Shown here: piece after piece, positions 21,848-34,100 of the stretch
Position numbering within the stretch: position 1 is the stretch's first letter
Layout of the letters: each line of letters begins with the position of its first letter
DNA from: Porphyra umbilicalis
Lineage: Eukaryota > Rhodophyta > Bangiophyceae > Bangiales > Bangiaceae
Length of the DNA: 64,000 bases
Direction of reading: 5' to 3'
NCBI GenBank assembly: GCA_002049455.2
Contig: KV918988.1
Span: 1 to 64,000 of the forward strand
The notes under the pieces: generated by a model
Database searches by the model: none
Told to the model about the DNA's origin: nothing
What the model saw: the letters and a program-made list of their open reading frames with translations, nothing else
Program-made: the position numbers and the translations under genes

Positions 21848-22570
21848 CCGTCATTATTCGGTTAAATCCGTCCCGGTTATATCCACAGTGTATATAACTG
21901 CGGTGAAGAACGCACCACAAGCGCCGAGAGACCGAGGAATGTGGACTTCACACACCTTTACGGCCGACCTGTTGAATTTATACTTAGACAGGACCAACTT
22001 ACACCAGTCCGAGTTCATCCTGAAGAAATGGAATGCAATGTTGCCCGTGCAGATTCGTGCCGGTTTCCCTGAACGCGGACTGCCTGCCCAACACAGCCAA
22101 TGCTGAGCTCAGTCGCCAGCCTGATGACGTTCAGCATGTTGCTGACAGCGACAAGTTGGACGCGTCTTCTCTAGTAGCTATGATGGCCAACACGACGCTG
22201 CAGCGCGAGTTTGAGAGCGAAGCGGTCAAGACCATGCGCAGGTGATGCGTTGCTGGGTGGTGGCTGAGACCGATTTTGAGGCCGTCGATGAGATGGTTGA
22301 CGTAGTTCTGGCTGGGACGGATGATGAAGAGTAAGGGGGCATGGTGGGCTTGTACAAGGCACACTCTTGCGTGATGAGGTTCTGCCAAGGCAAGTAAAAC
22401 TGTATCTCATCTCGTCCGAGTTCCCAGTAAATGTTATCTTTCGTACTTCTCTTTCTTCCGAGGAGTATTGAGATCACCTCACGGCAGCCGATCGCAAGTC
22501 GAGTCGGAAGACTCTAAGTACTATTATCAACTGTAAACAAATGGCGATGGAAGTAACCGAATAACGACTG
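21848..22570. mobile_element. non-autonomous pogo-like element (723 bp)
   Basis: Terminal inverted repeats CCGTCATTATTCGGTTAAAT (left) and CAGTCGTTATTCGGTTACTT (right, reversed), with TA on both sides (21846-21847, 22571-22572). Ends match those of the 2.2-kb element at 26059-28232. Inside, 22025-22335 keeps the last part of a pogo-type transposase. Confidence 0.8.
22025..22335 (+). pseudogene. C-terminal remnant of a pogo-type transposase
   Basis: Encodes in more than one frame the pieces LNADCLPNTANAEL, DASSLVAMMANTTLQREF and a terminal acidic end. They align with the C-terminus of the transposase at 26295-27907 (DVSHLVAMMANTSLEHEF). The catalytic domain is missing, so it is inactive. Confidence 0.7.
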
Positions 22571-22587
22571 TACCCTGGTGGTAGGAC

Positions 22588-23365
22588 TAGGGTTGTGCAA
22601 CCCGCCCGGGGCGTGCTAAATTGCACGCCTGGGGCGTGCAATTTCACGTGTTTTGGGCGTGTCACGCCCTGCACGCCCAGAATTTTAGGGGCGTGATTGG
22701 GGCGTGCTTGGCAAAAAAGTACATCATTTCAAATGCGCTCTTCAGGCGCCAGTCCACCAATTATTTTTCGGTGCAGTTCCGTGCCACCTTCGTTACTTTT
22801 TCAGGGCGCGGTGTCTTACTGCTCCGTTTAGCGTCCACAAACAAGGTGCTCGAGGCTATGAGGCGTGGGGACCATTTTTCCGTCATGTGCCCACAAACAA
22901 TGTGCTCGACGCCAAGATGCGCGGACGCCATCTGTGCGGGATGGGCACAGCAACGGCCACCTGCTGTCATCAGCCTGGGAGGACGCAGACGGGCTCCTCG
23001 ACACGGGCGCCAATGAGGACATTGAATGCGATACATCGCGCGCCGGCGACGACCAGGCCGACGGCAGTGATGGGGGGGGCGCCGGCGGCGAGCTACGCGC
23101 CTCCTGAACGAGAAGGTCGCCCGATGCGCCACGGCTGGCGCCGCCGTCCTTTGACAGGACGTTGGTCGTCCCGGCGACGAGGACGCCCTCGCGGCCATGA
23201 CCGAGAATGATTTGATGACCATCTGCTCTGGCTTTGTGCGCGGTGAGATGGGTGGGACTGCGGGCAAAAGGGCGGCGGGTGGAGGCAAGGGGAGCCGACG
23301 TCCCGTGATGCTGCAAAGTATCTTTGAGGCAGAGTGGCAGAGGCCAAGAGAGTGTATCGCATGCG
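22588..23365 (+). mobile_element. 5' fragment of an hAT-like element
   Basis: Begins TAGGGTTGTGCAACCCGCCC, an hAT-like terminus, followed by repeated GGGCGTG/CACGCCC motifs. A similar end is at 36980-37081. The last 200 bp (from 23162) match 61654-61860, where the opposite terminus survives. Overlapping copies share the reading AMTENDLMTICSGFVR, so a coding exon is likely. The region around 22855-22960 could hold part of a BED-finger-like segment, but I cannot confirm it. Confidence 0.6.
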
Positions 23366-24410
23366 CACATTGATCATGGGATCAAATTATGCCTTCTTTT
23401 CGTTGATCTGGGACACAGAGCCCTCAGTGGAGTTCAGAAGTACTCGAAGACTATCTGCACCGATATTCAGTGGGAATCATCCTCACATCAGCACCTGCAG
23501 ATTCGGCAACTGTCCGGCGAAGTTGCTGCCAAATGCTCATGAACGATCATTCCGATTCGCTGGCTCTGATCGTTCTGCGTATCGTGCTGAGAACTGTCCT
23601 GAAGTCGGAGTAAGATCATCCTGGGAATCGTGCTCAGGACTGTCCTGGCGTCGGAGTACAATCATCCTGGGGATCATCGCCATAGATTGAGTGAACGAGT
23701 GCGCAAGATTGATCTAGATTGCTGCCTCAAGGACTTGATCGTACATGATAACCTGGACTACTGCGAGTGACGTCGTGAGGAGGGTCTGCCGATCAGAGAG
23801 CAAGACCTGCCCATGGGGCGTTGCTCCTGCTCCACGAAACTTGTGCAGAGGGAGCCTCAATGTGACTTGATCGAGACTATCGGAAAGTCCCGGACGCACC
23901 CAGTCCCCATTTATACATCACTGGGTCTCCTCCACATGCAAACAATTCGTGCTCAGCTCATTGGCAATCTCGTCCACAACCGTCCTAGCACAGTATGTCC
24001 GGAACTCTCAATCCCCAGGTTCGATACATGTCAGACACACTCGCTCCAGAACACACAGTCGCATGAGTGATGTACAAGATTGAACGATGGGCATTGGTCT
24101 GGACGGAGGGAGTGACCAAAAGCTTTTGTTCATGCTGTTGACGGAATAGACAGACAATTTCTTTGCGGAAGAGGCAGTCAGACTATCAATCAGTTGAACA
24201 AGTCCTCACATTTTTTTCGAAGGACCTACCCAAGATGATCTGTGGGTCGAGATGACACTGCTTCTGGAACGATCCCAGAATCAGTCCCGAGGATGATCCC
24301 TAGAACGAGTCCAGAAACTGTAGGGATGAACTCCCCAATCACAGAGGTATCTCGAGTATCAGGCAATCTGAATTGTAGGATAATCTCCGATCCACGGAAC
24401 TGTTGTGCAC
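23366..24410. other. lower-GC repeat-rich stretch
   Basis: No gene. Near 23590-23675 a unit of about 55 bp (ACTGTCCTG...GGAGTA...ATCATCCTGGG) is repeated. GGATGATC-type words recur through 24300. Confidence 0.45.
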
Positions 24411-25600
24411 ATGATCATCCGAATTCCCTGACCTTTAGGACAGGGTGCTCTCAAAGTGTAGTGATGCACACATTTACTTAGATATTGGGACTTGATCTCC
24501 GCTTCAGAGGTGGCAGTCTGTATACGTGTCCTGCGGTCTCAGCGTTGGAAGGGTCGCGATGACGCTAAAAAGCGAATAGAGTTACGTGGCTGAGAAGGAC
24601 TGTCCTGCCACAAGGGTCACAAGGCCCGGACGGCGTCTGCCCCTCTGCCCCCCCCCACCGCCCCGAGTCGCGCGCGGCGACCGCGCGCAGCGACTTCTGG
24701 GGTTCGACGCGCCCACAATGACCCGCGGGTGATCGTGCCTGCGCGCCGTCTTCTGTTGCGGCGGCGCGTCGGCGGTTGCTGACGCCATCTAGCGGCGCGG
24801 TTAGAGGCGCCCCGTCGCGCGGCGATCGTCCCACCCGCCCGCCCGTGCGCCGTGTCGGCCGCCCTGCCCGCCGTGCGCAGGTGCGCTGCGCGGCGGAGTG
24901 ACGGCCCCTCCTGCGCAGCGGGCCCAAAACTGTCGTCAAGAGCACGTCTGCTTTTGCGTGTTTTTGGACGAACAGATAATATGCAAACCGCCCTGGGGCT
25001 CTTTCAAGGCTGCTTTTTCCCAGAAAGCGCGCCAAAATCATCTGTTCGCCGTGATAGATGCATCTCCACTTGTAAAAAGAGAGACACAGCACAAGACGTA
25101 TACACTTCACCCTTCCAGAAAGAGAGACAGACGGAGAAGCATCTATGGCCCTGCTAGCAGGCGCTATGTGTGGAGTAAGGAACGATTCCTGTTCTCGCAA
25201 ACACAGATATGCAAGGACCTCGCATGGGATGGCCTCTGAGAGCCTGTCAAGGGGGGTCGATCTGTTTTTTGCACAGGAATTCTGTTTCTTTAAACAGGAG
25301 CACGGGCCTCCAAGAGGCTCAAAACAGGCAAAAACAGACGTGCTGTTGACGACGGTTCTGGGCCCGCTGCGCTGTGGGCGTCGCGAGACGCCGGCGGGCC
25401 GCCGCCGCTGCGGTGGCGGCGGCGGAACCCCATTTCCCGCCCCGCGTTCTCCCCGCCACGGCAGCGTGGCTGTACGTGCCTCGTGCGCGCTCGCGGCTAT
25501 GGAGCCGGCCGGCGTGCCCGGTGACGATGCGTCACCGAGCGCGCTACCGCCCTTAAGTCCAGGATATTGCACGCACGTGCCTGGAATTATTCTGAGGCCA
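24411..25600 (-). repeat. R1 copy on the minus strand, split by a 458-bp MITE
   Basis: R1 sequence runs from about 25595 down to 24411, in the same order as 3415-4183. It is interrupted at 24914-25371 by a MITE. Joining the flanks (…CCCCTCCTG and TGGGCGTCGC…) restores the R1 order seen elsewhere. Confidence 0.75.
24914..25371. mobile_element. 458-bp MITE, copy 1, CTG target duplication
   Basis: Terminal inverted repeats of about 45 bp start CGCAGCGGGCCCAAAACTGT (left) and end in the reverse of CGCAGCGGGCCCAGAACCGT. CTG stands on both sides (24911-24913, 25372-25374). A copy of exactly the same length lies at 63432-63889. The internal sequence is well conserved between copies, yet no transposase is visible. 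Confidence 0.9.
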
Positions 25601-26058
25601 TCTCACAGGAACTTTGCATGGATATCTGAAAACATTCCTTCGCATCGACTGGTTATAGATTTATAAGCCGGCAAATTTAGAACTATCCCGGCGATGAAAT
25701 ACACACCCGCAGTGGGGCTGGTGTAAAATGACCCTGACACGTCTTCAAATCCCTGAGGACACGAAGGCAGACTGCCTTCTCTGAATTGGAAAGCAAGTTC
25801 CTTATTCAAGGTATATGTGTGCACCACTACACTTTGAGAGCACCCCGTCCTACTGGCCAGGGAAATTCCGCTTATGTGCGCTCCGGCTGTATGACACCCT
25901 GTCATAAATCTGGGAGAGCATTTCTTTTAAGAATCGGCCCTCCTGCCGATGTGGAGCAGGGGTCTTCAAGCATACCCATTTCAGAATAGTGTCTGCGTAA
26001 TCTGTCTTATTCATGGCAGCGTCTTCGTATGCCGACGCGAGAGGTCAGGTTCAACGTA
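25601..26058. other. repeat fragments
   Basis: 25650-25725 matches 19962-20035; 25738-25872 matches the tail of R1 (CTTTGAGAGCACCCCGTCCT). No gene. Confidence 0.5.
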
Positions 26059-28232
26059 CAGGCATTACTCAGTTATATGCACTGCCATTTGTTTACACTG
26101 TCAGGAGCGACTTAAGCGGGCATCTGCCGAATTGCGGATCCGCAGCAATCGTACGAATCCAGTACCCCAACATTGAGAAAAGAGTACTCCTGGTAGGATT
26201 TACAAGAATGTCGGCGAGAAAAAAATCTAATATTTAATTGACTTCGCACTAAACGTGATCACACTCACATGCCTCCCACCCCGCCTCTACGTTATCACTC
26301 TTCATCATCCCCCCCAGTCAAGACCATATGGAACGTCTGGTCAATGGCCTCAACCTCAGTCTCTGCCGTCAGCCAGCGCCGCACCGCCAGGACCTGTTCC
26401 TGGCCACTGAGGCCGTCAAACTCATGCTCCAGGGACGTATTGGCCATCATGGCCACCAAGTGGGACACATCCATGTGAGCCGGCTCGGCCACAACTTGGA
26501 TGTCGCCCAGCTGGAGCCTCAGACGAGCATCTGCATCAGTGGGCAGGCAATCCGCCTCCAACCAGCAGCGCACGATCTTGTCCCCAAGAATCTCATCCCA
26601 CTCCTCGACAATGAACTTGGCCGCATCTCCCCGGTGAGCTTGGCCCTTCTAGTCGAGGCCCCCACCGCGTGCAACTCGAGGGTCGGCGGCTCCATTGTAC
26701 AGAAGGGAGTCCAAGCTGCAGACAACGCGGTAAAGGAGCCGCTTCTTGTACCGGTTCTTCAGGAGCACGATGATGACGGCATCCAGCGGCTGGTACACAG
26801 CGGTCGTGTTCGGGAGCATCTCGATGATAGTGACCTGCGGGTGCGAGATGGAGCTATGGCAGCCAAGGTTAACCATAATCAAGTAAACATGATGCGCGGT
26901 GCGCGCTTGAACCGCCGGCACGAACACCTCTTCGAACCAGCGCTTGAAGACCGAAGCGTCAGTTCAAGCATACTTCTGCGAGAAGTACGGCAGCGGGCTC
27001 GCGTTGCCCTCGCCTTGGACGCACATCGGCTGGGCTGCCTCGCCAATCATCGTGACCGGCACCTTGTGGGTACCCGTTGCGTTGCAGCAGAGATTCAAGG
27101 TGACGCGGTCCTTGCTCTTCATCGCCATCGAGCCACGTGCAGTGCGGCGGTCCTCGGAGGTCACGTATGAACGCGACGGTAGCCCCCAGTAGACCGAGCC
27201 GGTCTCGTCGACGTTGTAGATCAGGTCGACATCATCACCCTTACGCTGCTGGCGGATGGCTGCTATTCGCTCAGCCGCCTCCTCCACGTTGGCCGAAGCG
27301 CCGCTGCCATGCAGAGCAACGTTCACAAGCCCATGACGCAACGTTGAATGAAGCCGTTGGAAGCCGCAAAGTCAGTGATGCCAAGGTGCTCCGCAACCTG
27401 CAAATCCTTCTGCCGAAGAATGGCAAGAGACAAAGGCACACGCTTGCGGCCCCTCGCACGCACAGCCAGAAACAACTCCAAGAGGGCTTTGTCAACCTGG
27501 GGATACTGCCCCGCTCGCGACGACGCTCGGCCGCCAGCCGCGCCCTCCGCGGCCCGAGAAAAGAGGCTGCCCTGTTGCTTAGTGATCTTGTAGAGCCCAT
27601 TGCGCTCGTACTGGATATCCAGCTGCCGGCTGATGTAGTCGATGGTCGGGCCCGCCGCATGCCAGCCCATAACACGCATTTTCTTGTCCGACGTCATCGG
27701 CGAGCGGCGCCGGCGAGCGCCTCCGATGCGCCGGGCCGGCGCGCGCGCCGCTGACGGGGATGCCAAGACAGCATTGGCCGTCACGGCCGCGGCCCGCGCG
27801 GCCGCCCTCACGCTCTCGGCGTGCTCCGCAGCCAATGCCTGGCTATGGTCCGCCAAGACCGCCTCAGCCGCGGCAGCGGCGGCATCAATAGCATTGAAGA
27901 GTGTCATGGTGGTGTGAGGATCGCCGTAGGTACGAGTGGTGCGGTACGGTGGGTAGGGAGAAGAGCATAGGTGTGGTCGGTGCAGAGGAATCACGCCGAA
28001 GTCGTCTGGATCGGCTTGGCCGTCAGCGGAGCTCCGATCGCAAACGGCAGGGGTTATATTCTGATCCGTGGAGTTCAAGTAAATCGTCTTGTGTTAAATC
28101 AAGTACAAAAACCGGGCGGCAAGTGCGTTTTAATTTCACATTCCTCGATCTCTCGGGCTCTGTGGTGCCTCCGTGGTCCCGGTTATGTCCACTGTGGATA
28201 TGACCGGGACGGATATAACTGAATAATGATTG
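26059..28232 (-). mobile_element. pogo-like DNA transposon (2174 bp)
   Basis: Termini CAGGCATTACTCAGTTATAT (left) and, reversed, CAATCATTATTCAGTTATAT (right), with TA duplications at 26057-26058 and 28233-28234. It carries a minus-strand CENP-B/pogo-type transposase with damage. It is the likely source family of the 723-bp derivative at 21848. Confidence 0.85.
26295..27907 (-). pseudogene. pogo/CENP-B-type (DDE_1) transposase, inactivated
   Basis: Starts at ATG 27907. The N-terminal half has the CENP-B-type helix-turn-helix region (LSLAILRQKDLQVAEHLG, FAASNGFIQR). A one-base loss near 27340 separates it from RHGLVNVALHGSG. The DDE domain follows: first aspartate in YNVDETGSVYWG, RVTLNLCCNATGTHK, then LIMVNLGCH where the usual second aspartate (LxxDNxxxH) is replaced by Val, and TTAVYQPLDAVII for the third. 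Further frame changes lie between about 26925 and 26965 and near 26600. The gene is therefore dead by both frameshifts and loss of a catalytic residue. Confidence 0.85.
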
Positions 28233-29624
28233 TACCTTCCAGCAAGCATGGGACAAGCGCACATTTTCCGCTTATTTGTTGAGCTGTATCTTGACCAAGC
28301 ATATTGGCGAATGTGGCTCCTGTTCGAAAACCAGAGGTAGTTGACGATTGGCAGAATGGACTTGTAGTGAAAACACAGATGAAAAGTGTTACCTATTTTG
28401 ATCGGCTGTTAGATAAGTCGGCCTTTTGTAGGACTGTGCGTGAGCAATCACGCGCTCAAAGGTCACAGGCGTGCATATCATCCTTGTCGACACTCGGGTG
28501 AGCGTATGTCGGACCAAACCCGATTGATATCAGCTCAAGCGTACCTTCTATCGGGCGAAATCAGCGGGTAGCGTTCATCCTTGTGTCCTGCGAAAGTCAA
28601 GCGTTCGGGTATATACCCGAAAAAAAGTACGCACAAATACGCTTGAGGAAAAGCACGCTTTCTGCTGCGGAGCAAAAGAGAAGTTAGATCTGGTCGCGGC
28701 GCGGACCTTTTTAGCCCACCTTTTCCTGCATGGCTGTGCGTGCGTGGCGGTGTTACATCAGCGGATATTGTCGGTACCCTCCTGCACGATCCAGAGACGC
28801 AACTCATTTCAGAAACGATCTTCTGGCCGGCGATCTGACAGAGGGCAATCACTCTATCGACAGCGTCATGATCTGACTTTGCATGTGGATGTTTGCTCAG
28901 CTCGTTGACAAAGAGAGGTGAAAGCCTCTCTCAGCGCGTGAAGGGGACTCGAGTCTGGTCGACACTTCTGATACTCGTCGACAATCGGCCCAAATAGGCT
29001 ATGGGCTCGACCGGTCCAGACACGGGCTCCTGCTGGCGCTCCCCCCCTCCCATACCCCCATCCCCCCTGACCACGTCATTATCCACACCTCTGCGATCCT
29101 CCAATGGCCAGGTGCTCTGTTGCGGGTCTGGGACCTCGCCCACGCCTCGGTAAGCACGTACACCCAAAAGCCGTCTGCCTGCGCCCTCCCGTGGCGCAAG
29201 ACGACGCCGAGGTGGGCTCTCTCGGTATTGCCAAGTGTTTGATGCTGTGAGGCTCGATCCACAGCGATCCGCACACGGAAAATCAGTGTCACGAACTGGT
29301 CTCGGCCTTCTCTGACGTGCGTGTGCAGCGGGACAACGCAAGCGCGCCCCAGCAGAGACGGACAGATCGCTCGTCTCGTGAGATGCTCCTGGGACGAGGC
29401 ATACTCTTTTCTTTCTGGAGAGGGCGATCTGAACCCCTAGCCAGCGGCCCGCCACCATGAATTGGGTCTGTCCAACAGCTGTCGCTCGAGGCCGCACGAG
29501 AGGTTGCGTGCAGACGGGCAGGGAAAGTGGCCTTCAACATCATGAGATTTATACGTGGAACCGAGGGTAGGCTACCGATCGCCCGAGGGGGGATACACAA
29601 GCGCGTGCATCCCGAAGGTTGTCG
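28233..29624. other. intergenic, lower GC
   Basis: About 1.4 kb without a recognisable gene. Short frames on the minus strand around 28931-29497 have no domain. Composition rises towards GC-rich after 29600. Confidence 0.4.
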
Positions 29625-30451
29625 ATGCATCCCCCGCCGCGCCCGTTTCTCACGCGCACCTCGGCTCACGAAGCGCCGCCGCCGCCCGCCAGACCCCAAT
29701 CGTCTGCTGATCCCGGCCCTGGGCGGGCGCCGCCGCCTCCCGTCCGCCTGGTTCCGCAGAGCGCACCGGAAGGGCGGCGCCCCGAGACTGTCCGTCGCGT
29801 CATTGCCGCCGTCCACGGGGGTGGGGGAGCTACGGTGGGGATGCGAGCCGACGACGACCTAGCAGGCGGGGGGGGGGGGGGGGCATCGGGGGGACGGTGC
29901 ACGCACGTGGGGTCCGTGCCACCCGTGCCCTCGCGCGCAACGCCCGCCGCCTTTTTTCCGTCCCGTTTTTTTGGATCTGCCCCCGCGTGCGGCGCGGGCG
30001 CCGACGCCCCGACCCCCTCCCCCCCCCCCCCCCACCCGCTTCGCCGTGAAGCGGCCCGCCCGCGCGTGGTCCCACCGTTTGAACGCGGGCCCGATTTGCA
30101 ACGTTGGGGGGTGGGCGGCGGCAGCGACGCGGTGCTGTGGCCATCCTGCCCTCGCGGTGAGCCGCGGCGGCCGTCACCTGCGGGGGGTTGCAGGGGTGGG
30201 GGGACCACCCCCCCCCCCTCCCCCCCCCCCCCTGCCCCACCACTCGCCCGACTCCCCGGGCGACCGCCACCGCCGCGGCTCGTTGCACTGCCGTGCGAGG
30301 ACCGCCGCGGGCGCAGCGTGTCGCAGCGCGCGCCGCGTGTCGCTGCGGCCGCCGCGGGTCGTGCCACCGCCGTGCGGGGACCGCCGCGGCGGCGGCCGGC
30401 CGGCGCCGGCGCTTGCCATTTGCATTTGAACGTCGGGCGGCGTGTGCCGAC

Positions 30452-30487
<36 letters not shown>

Positions 30488-30497
30488 GCGCGCGTGA
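29625..30497 (+). CDS. possible low-complexity ORF
   Basis: A frame from ATG 29625 with a Pro/Ala-rich start and an ordinary-looking stretch (PETVRRVIAAVHGGGGATVG). It then passes into Pro/Gly/Arg-rich sequence and the 33-base G run at 30454-30486. An overlapping minus-strand frame (29666-31081) is similar in quality. No domain seen; the first 80 codons are the most protein-like. Confidence 0.2.
30454..30486 (+). repeat. uninterrupted run of 33 G
   Basis: The longest homopolymer in the window. It is a strong G-quadruplex candidate and a place where the assembled length is unreliable. Confidence 0.95.
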
Positions 30498-31123
30498 GGA
30501 TAGTAGCGGTGCGGCCGCGTCGCTCTGGGTAAGGGTGCGGAGGAGCGCCGCCGCCGAGGACGCTGCCACGGGGGTGATTGCATCGCACCGCCGCCGCGCC
30601 GGGCGGCCGCCACCCGCCGCCGCGGCATCGACCACTGCGGCGGCCGTGCCGCCAATTGTGCGGTGCGCGGGGGCACTGCCGGCCGCCGCCGCCGCCTGCC
30701 GACTGCCGCCGCCGCCGCCTGCCGACTGCCGCCGCCGCCGCCACGACCGCGACCGCGACTGGCGCCCCGGTGCAGGCCCGCCTCGGCGCCCGCCGCTGCC
30801 ACGCCGCTGCTGCCGCCGACGCTAAAGCTGCTGCAGCCACGGCAGTCACGCGGGCGGGGCCGGGCCTTGTCACTTGGCGGCGACCCCTTCCTCCCCCGGT
30901 GCGCGCCGTCCGCGCCACGGGCGGCTTGCGGTCGCCAGCGCTCGCGGCGCTCCTCCCCCAACGTCGACGACACGCTCGAGGGCGGCCACTGGGTGAGGCG
31001 CGTTGGCCACCCCTTCGCACCTCGCCCCTTCCCCCTCGCCGCCTTTTGCGTGGGTGGCGTCCCCCCGATCAACGTGCACACTGCCAGCCCCCGGCGCTCA
31101 ACCCCGCGTCTCCACTGCCGGCC

Positions 31124-34100
31124 ATGTCGACGCCCGGCGGCGGCGGGTCGTCGCCGCCGCCGTCACCGGCGCACCCCCCCGTCGGCGAAGAGGGTGTGGG
31201 CGCTGTGGCGGCGGCGGCGGCGGCGACGGCGGCGGTGTCGCCCCCGCCGCCGTCCCTGTCGCCGCCGCCCAGTGGACATCCGCGGCGCGAGGACGCGGCG
31301 GCGTCGTTACCCCAACCGCGCGACGGCGGCCGCCCCTCTCCGCACGCGGTGGCCGTACCCGCTGGGCCATCGGTCATCGTCGGCGGCGATGGTGAGCCGT
31401 CTGCCGGCGCCCAAGGCGGCGACGGAGACGGCGGAGGTGGCGGCACGCCAAGCGACAGCCTGCCAGTCACGTCGGCGGTGCGTCTGCTGCGGCGGGGCTC
31501 GCGGCCGCCTGGCGACGCCGGTGGGTCGTCGACGCCGCGGGGCTCTGCGGCCGCCTCATCGAGCCGCTCCGACGGGGATGACCCCGTGTCGCCGGCGACG
31601 GTGGCGGGTGCGGTACCGCCGTCCCGGCGGTCGCCACCCCATGACCAGCCGCAGAGACCGCCAGAGGCTTCCCCCTCCCCCCCAAGCGCCGGCCGCTCCC
31701 CCTCTCCTGCTGCTGCGTCCGAGGCGGTGTCCCCGTCAGTCGGCAGCGGCGCCAGCGGTGCCCCGCCTGGCTACCGTCAGCCAAGCGCAACGGTGGTGCG
31801 CCTGCTGCGGCGGGGACTCGGGCCGCCCGCCCGTGGCGACGGGCCGCCGGGCAGCAGCCCCGCGGGCGTGCTGCGTTCCGATGCCACCCCACCACCACCC
31901 GCCAGCGCTGCAGGCGCCGCAGCTGCCACCCCCGCCCGGTCCCCTGGCAGCGGCGGCCTCGTCGTCAACGTCCCCCCCGGCCCGTTTAACGCGGGCACGC
32001 TGGCAAGTCTCCGCGGCGCCGCCGCCGAGACGGTCATTGGGGTACTCGTGCGGGTGCTGTACGGCCCCCACGGGGGCGGTGGGCCGGCGGCCGTCGGCAA
32101 CCCGTGGTGGGCCCCCCGCGGCGCGCCCGTGTGGGCCAATCTCGACAAGGCGCTGCGCGTCTGGGGCGCCCACGCCGCCCATGACGAGGCGGTCGCGGCG
32201 GGCCAAGCCGCCGAGGCGGCGGGTGAGGCGGGCGGCGTGTCCGCCGCCCTGGCCACCGCAGCGGCACAGCGTGCCGCCGCCGCCCGCTCGGCGGCCCGCC
32301 GCACGGCCCGCTACGCCGACGCCGTCACCGCCGTGCCATGCATGCTCGTCACCGCCCCCCCGGCCGGCCAGCCACAGGTGCCGCCGACCACCGACGTGGC
32401 GCACGTCTTTTTCAACGGCGGGCGCCCCGTGCGCACATCACTCCGCCACTTTCTTGCGGCGCTCCTCTACCGCGGACGCGGCCACGCCGATGAGCCGCGG
32501 GGGGCCACCCTCCTCGCGGCGGGGCACCTCCTGTTCCGGCTGGTGCTCGTCGACGCTCGGCTGGTGCTCGCCCCGTTGACGGTGCACCGGCTGTGGGTGG
32601 CGGCGGTGCTCACCGTCGGCGGTGTCTCTGCGGCCGACGTGGTTGGGATGGCAGGCATTGAAGACAGGGCAGAGGCGGCCCGCCTCGAGGCCACCGTGCG
32701 GGCTTTGCTGAACGGCCACGTGGATGTGCCCGACGGGATGGCCGACGCGTTTGGGTGGCTGCTCCTCGTGCGCTATCGGGTGGCCACGGGGTGGCCTGGC
32801 GCCGTGACGGGGCCGCCGGTGGGGGCGGGCGACGCCTTCGATGGGGAAAGAGGGGACGCGGAGGGCGACTCGAGTGACAGCGACGGCGGCGCGGCAGACG
32901 GGGCGGGGGGTGGGGACGACGGTGCGCCTACGGAGGCGACCTTGGCCCCCAGCGTCGTGGCGCTGCTAGGGTTGCCTGCCGGGGGCGAGGTGCGTGCAGG
33001 CCGCCCCGGCGGCCGTCCCCGAGCCGCCCACGCCGGCAGCTTCACTGGTGACACCGGCGGCAGTGTCTACAGGGCACTGGCAGGTACACCGTCGGTGGGC
33101 TCCTCCTCGTCCCGCCCGGCAGCCTCTCTGGATGGCGCTACGACCGATGCCGGGACACCCGTCCCCGGTTCTGGCGCGCCCGATCTGGCCGACTTTTTGC
33201 CGCCGCAGCTGCAGCAAGTACGGGACGGCGGCAGCCGCAGGGGCGCCGCCCGCAAGAGTCGTCCACCCCAGCGGGGACGTGGGGGTAGCGGCCGCGGTGG
33301 CCGCGGCGCCACCTCGGCGCCGTCGGCGCCAGTCGCCCAGACGGCCATCTCGACCGACAGGCCGTCGGGCGGTGGACGGCGTGGCGCCAGTGATCCACGG
33401 TTGCCGCCGGCGGCTGTTGCCGCGCCGCGATCGACGGCCGCCGCTCGGGGGACGCCACCACCCCCCACCCCCGCGACGGCGCACGCCGCCAGGCCGCCCG
33501 TCGGCGACGGTGACAATGACAAAGATGGCGACGGAGACGGCGAAGGCGACGGCGACGGTGACGCAGCGCCCGCTGAGGCCGACGGGGGCGACGGGGCAAG
33601 TACGGCAGCTCCTTCAAGACGGCCATCCCCACCGCCAGTGGAGCCCCCACAATCGAGCCCCTTGCCAAGACGGGACTCTGACGACGCCGACGCCGACACT
33701 GTCGACGGCAGCACCGCCGCGCCTGCCCCTCGGGTGCTCGCACCACCATCGGCGGCGCCGTCCGGACCGAGACTTCCAACGAGCCATGCCACCTCAACCG
33801 ACGGTGCCGACGGCACAGAAGCTACCTCCCCGCAGCTGTCACCGTCGCCGTCAGCCCCCCCCCCGCCATCTCCCCCTATGAGCACCATGGCTGGTGACGG
33901 GGTGGCGGCCTCCGCCGCTGCCGCCGCCGTGCCCCCACCGCTGGCCGCCGCCGCGCAGACGGGCGGCGGCGGCCGCTCCACCACCGCCCGCGGCGGCGCG
34001 CGCGGATGGCAGTGGCGGCGGCCGGCGCATCGGACGCTGCCGGCCGCCGCCGCATCGGCGTCCGTTGCCGCGGCCGCATCGCCGACGCCACCAGCGGCCG

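Noticed and set aside
29666-31081. 471-codon minus-strand open frame upstream of the cyclin gene
   Set aside because: Arg/Gly/Pro-rich throughout with no domain, and it overlaps an equally plausible plus-strand frame.
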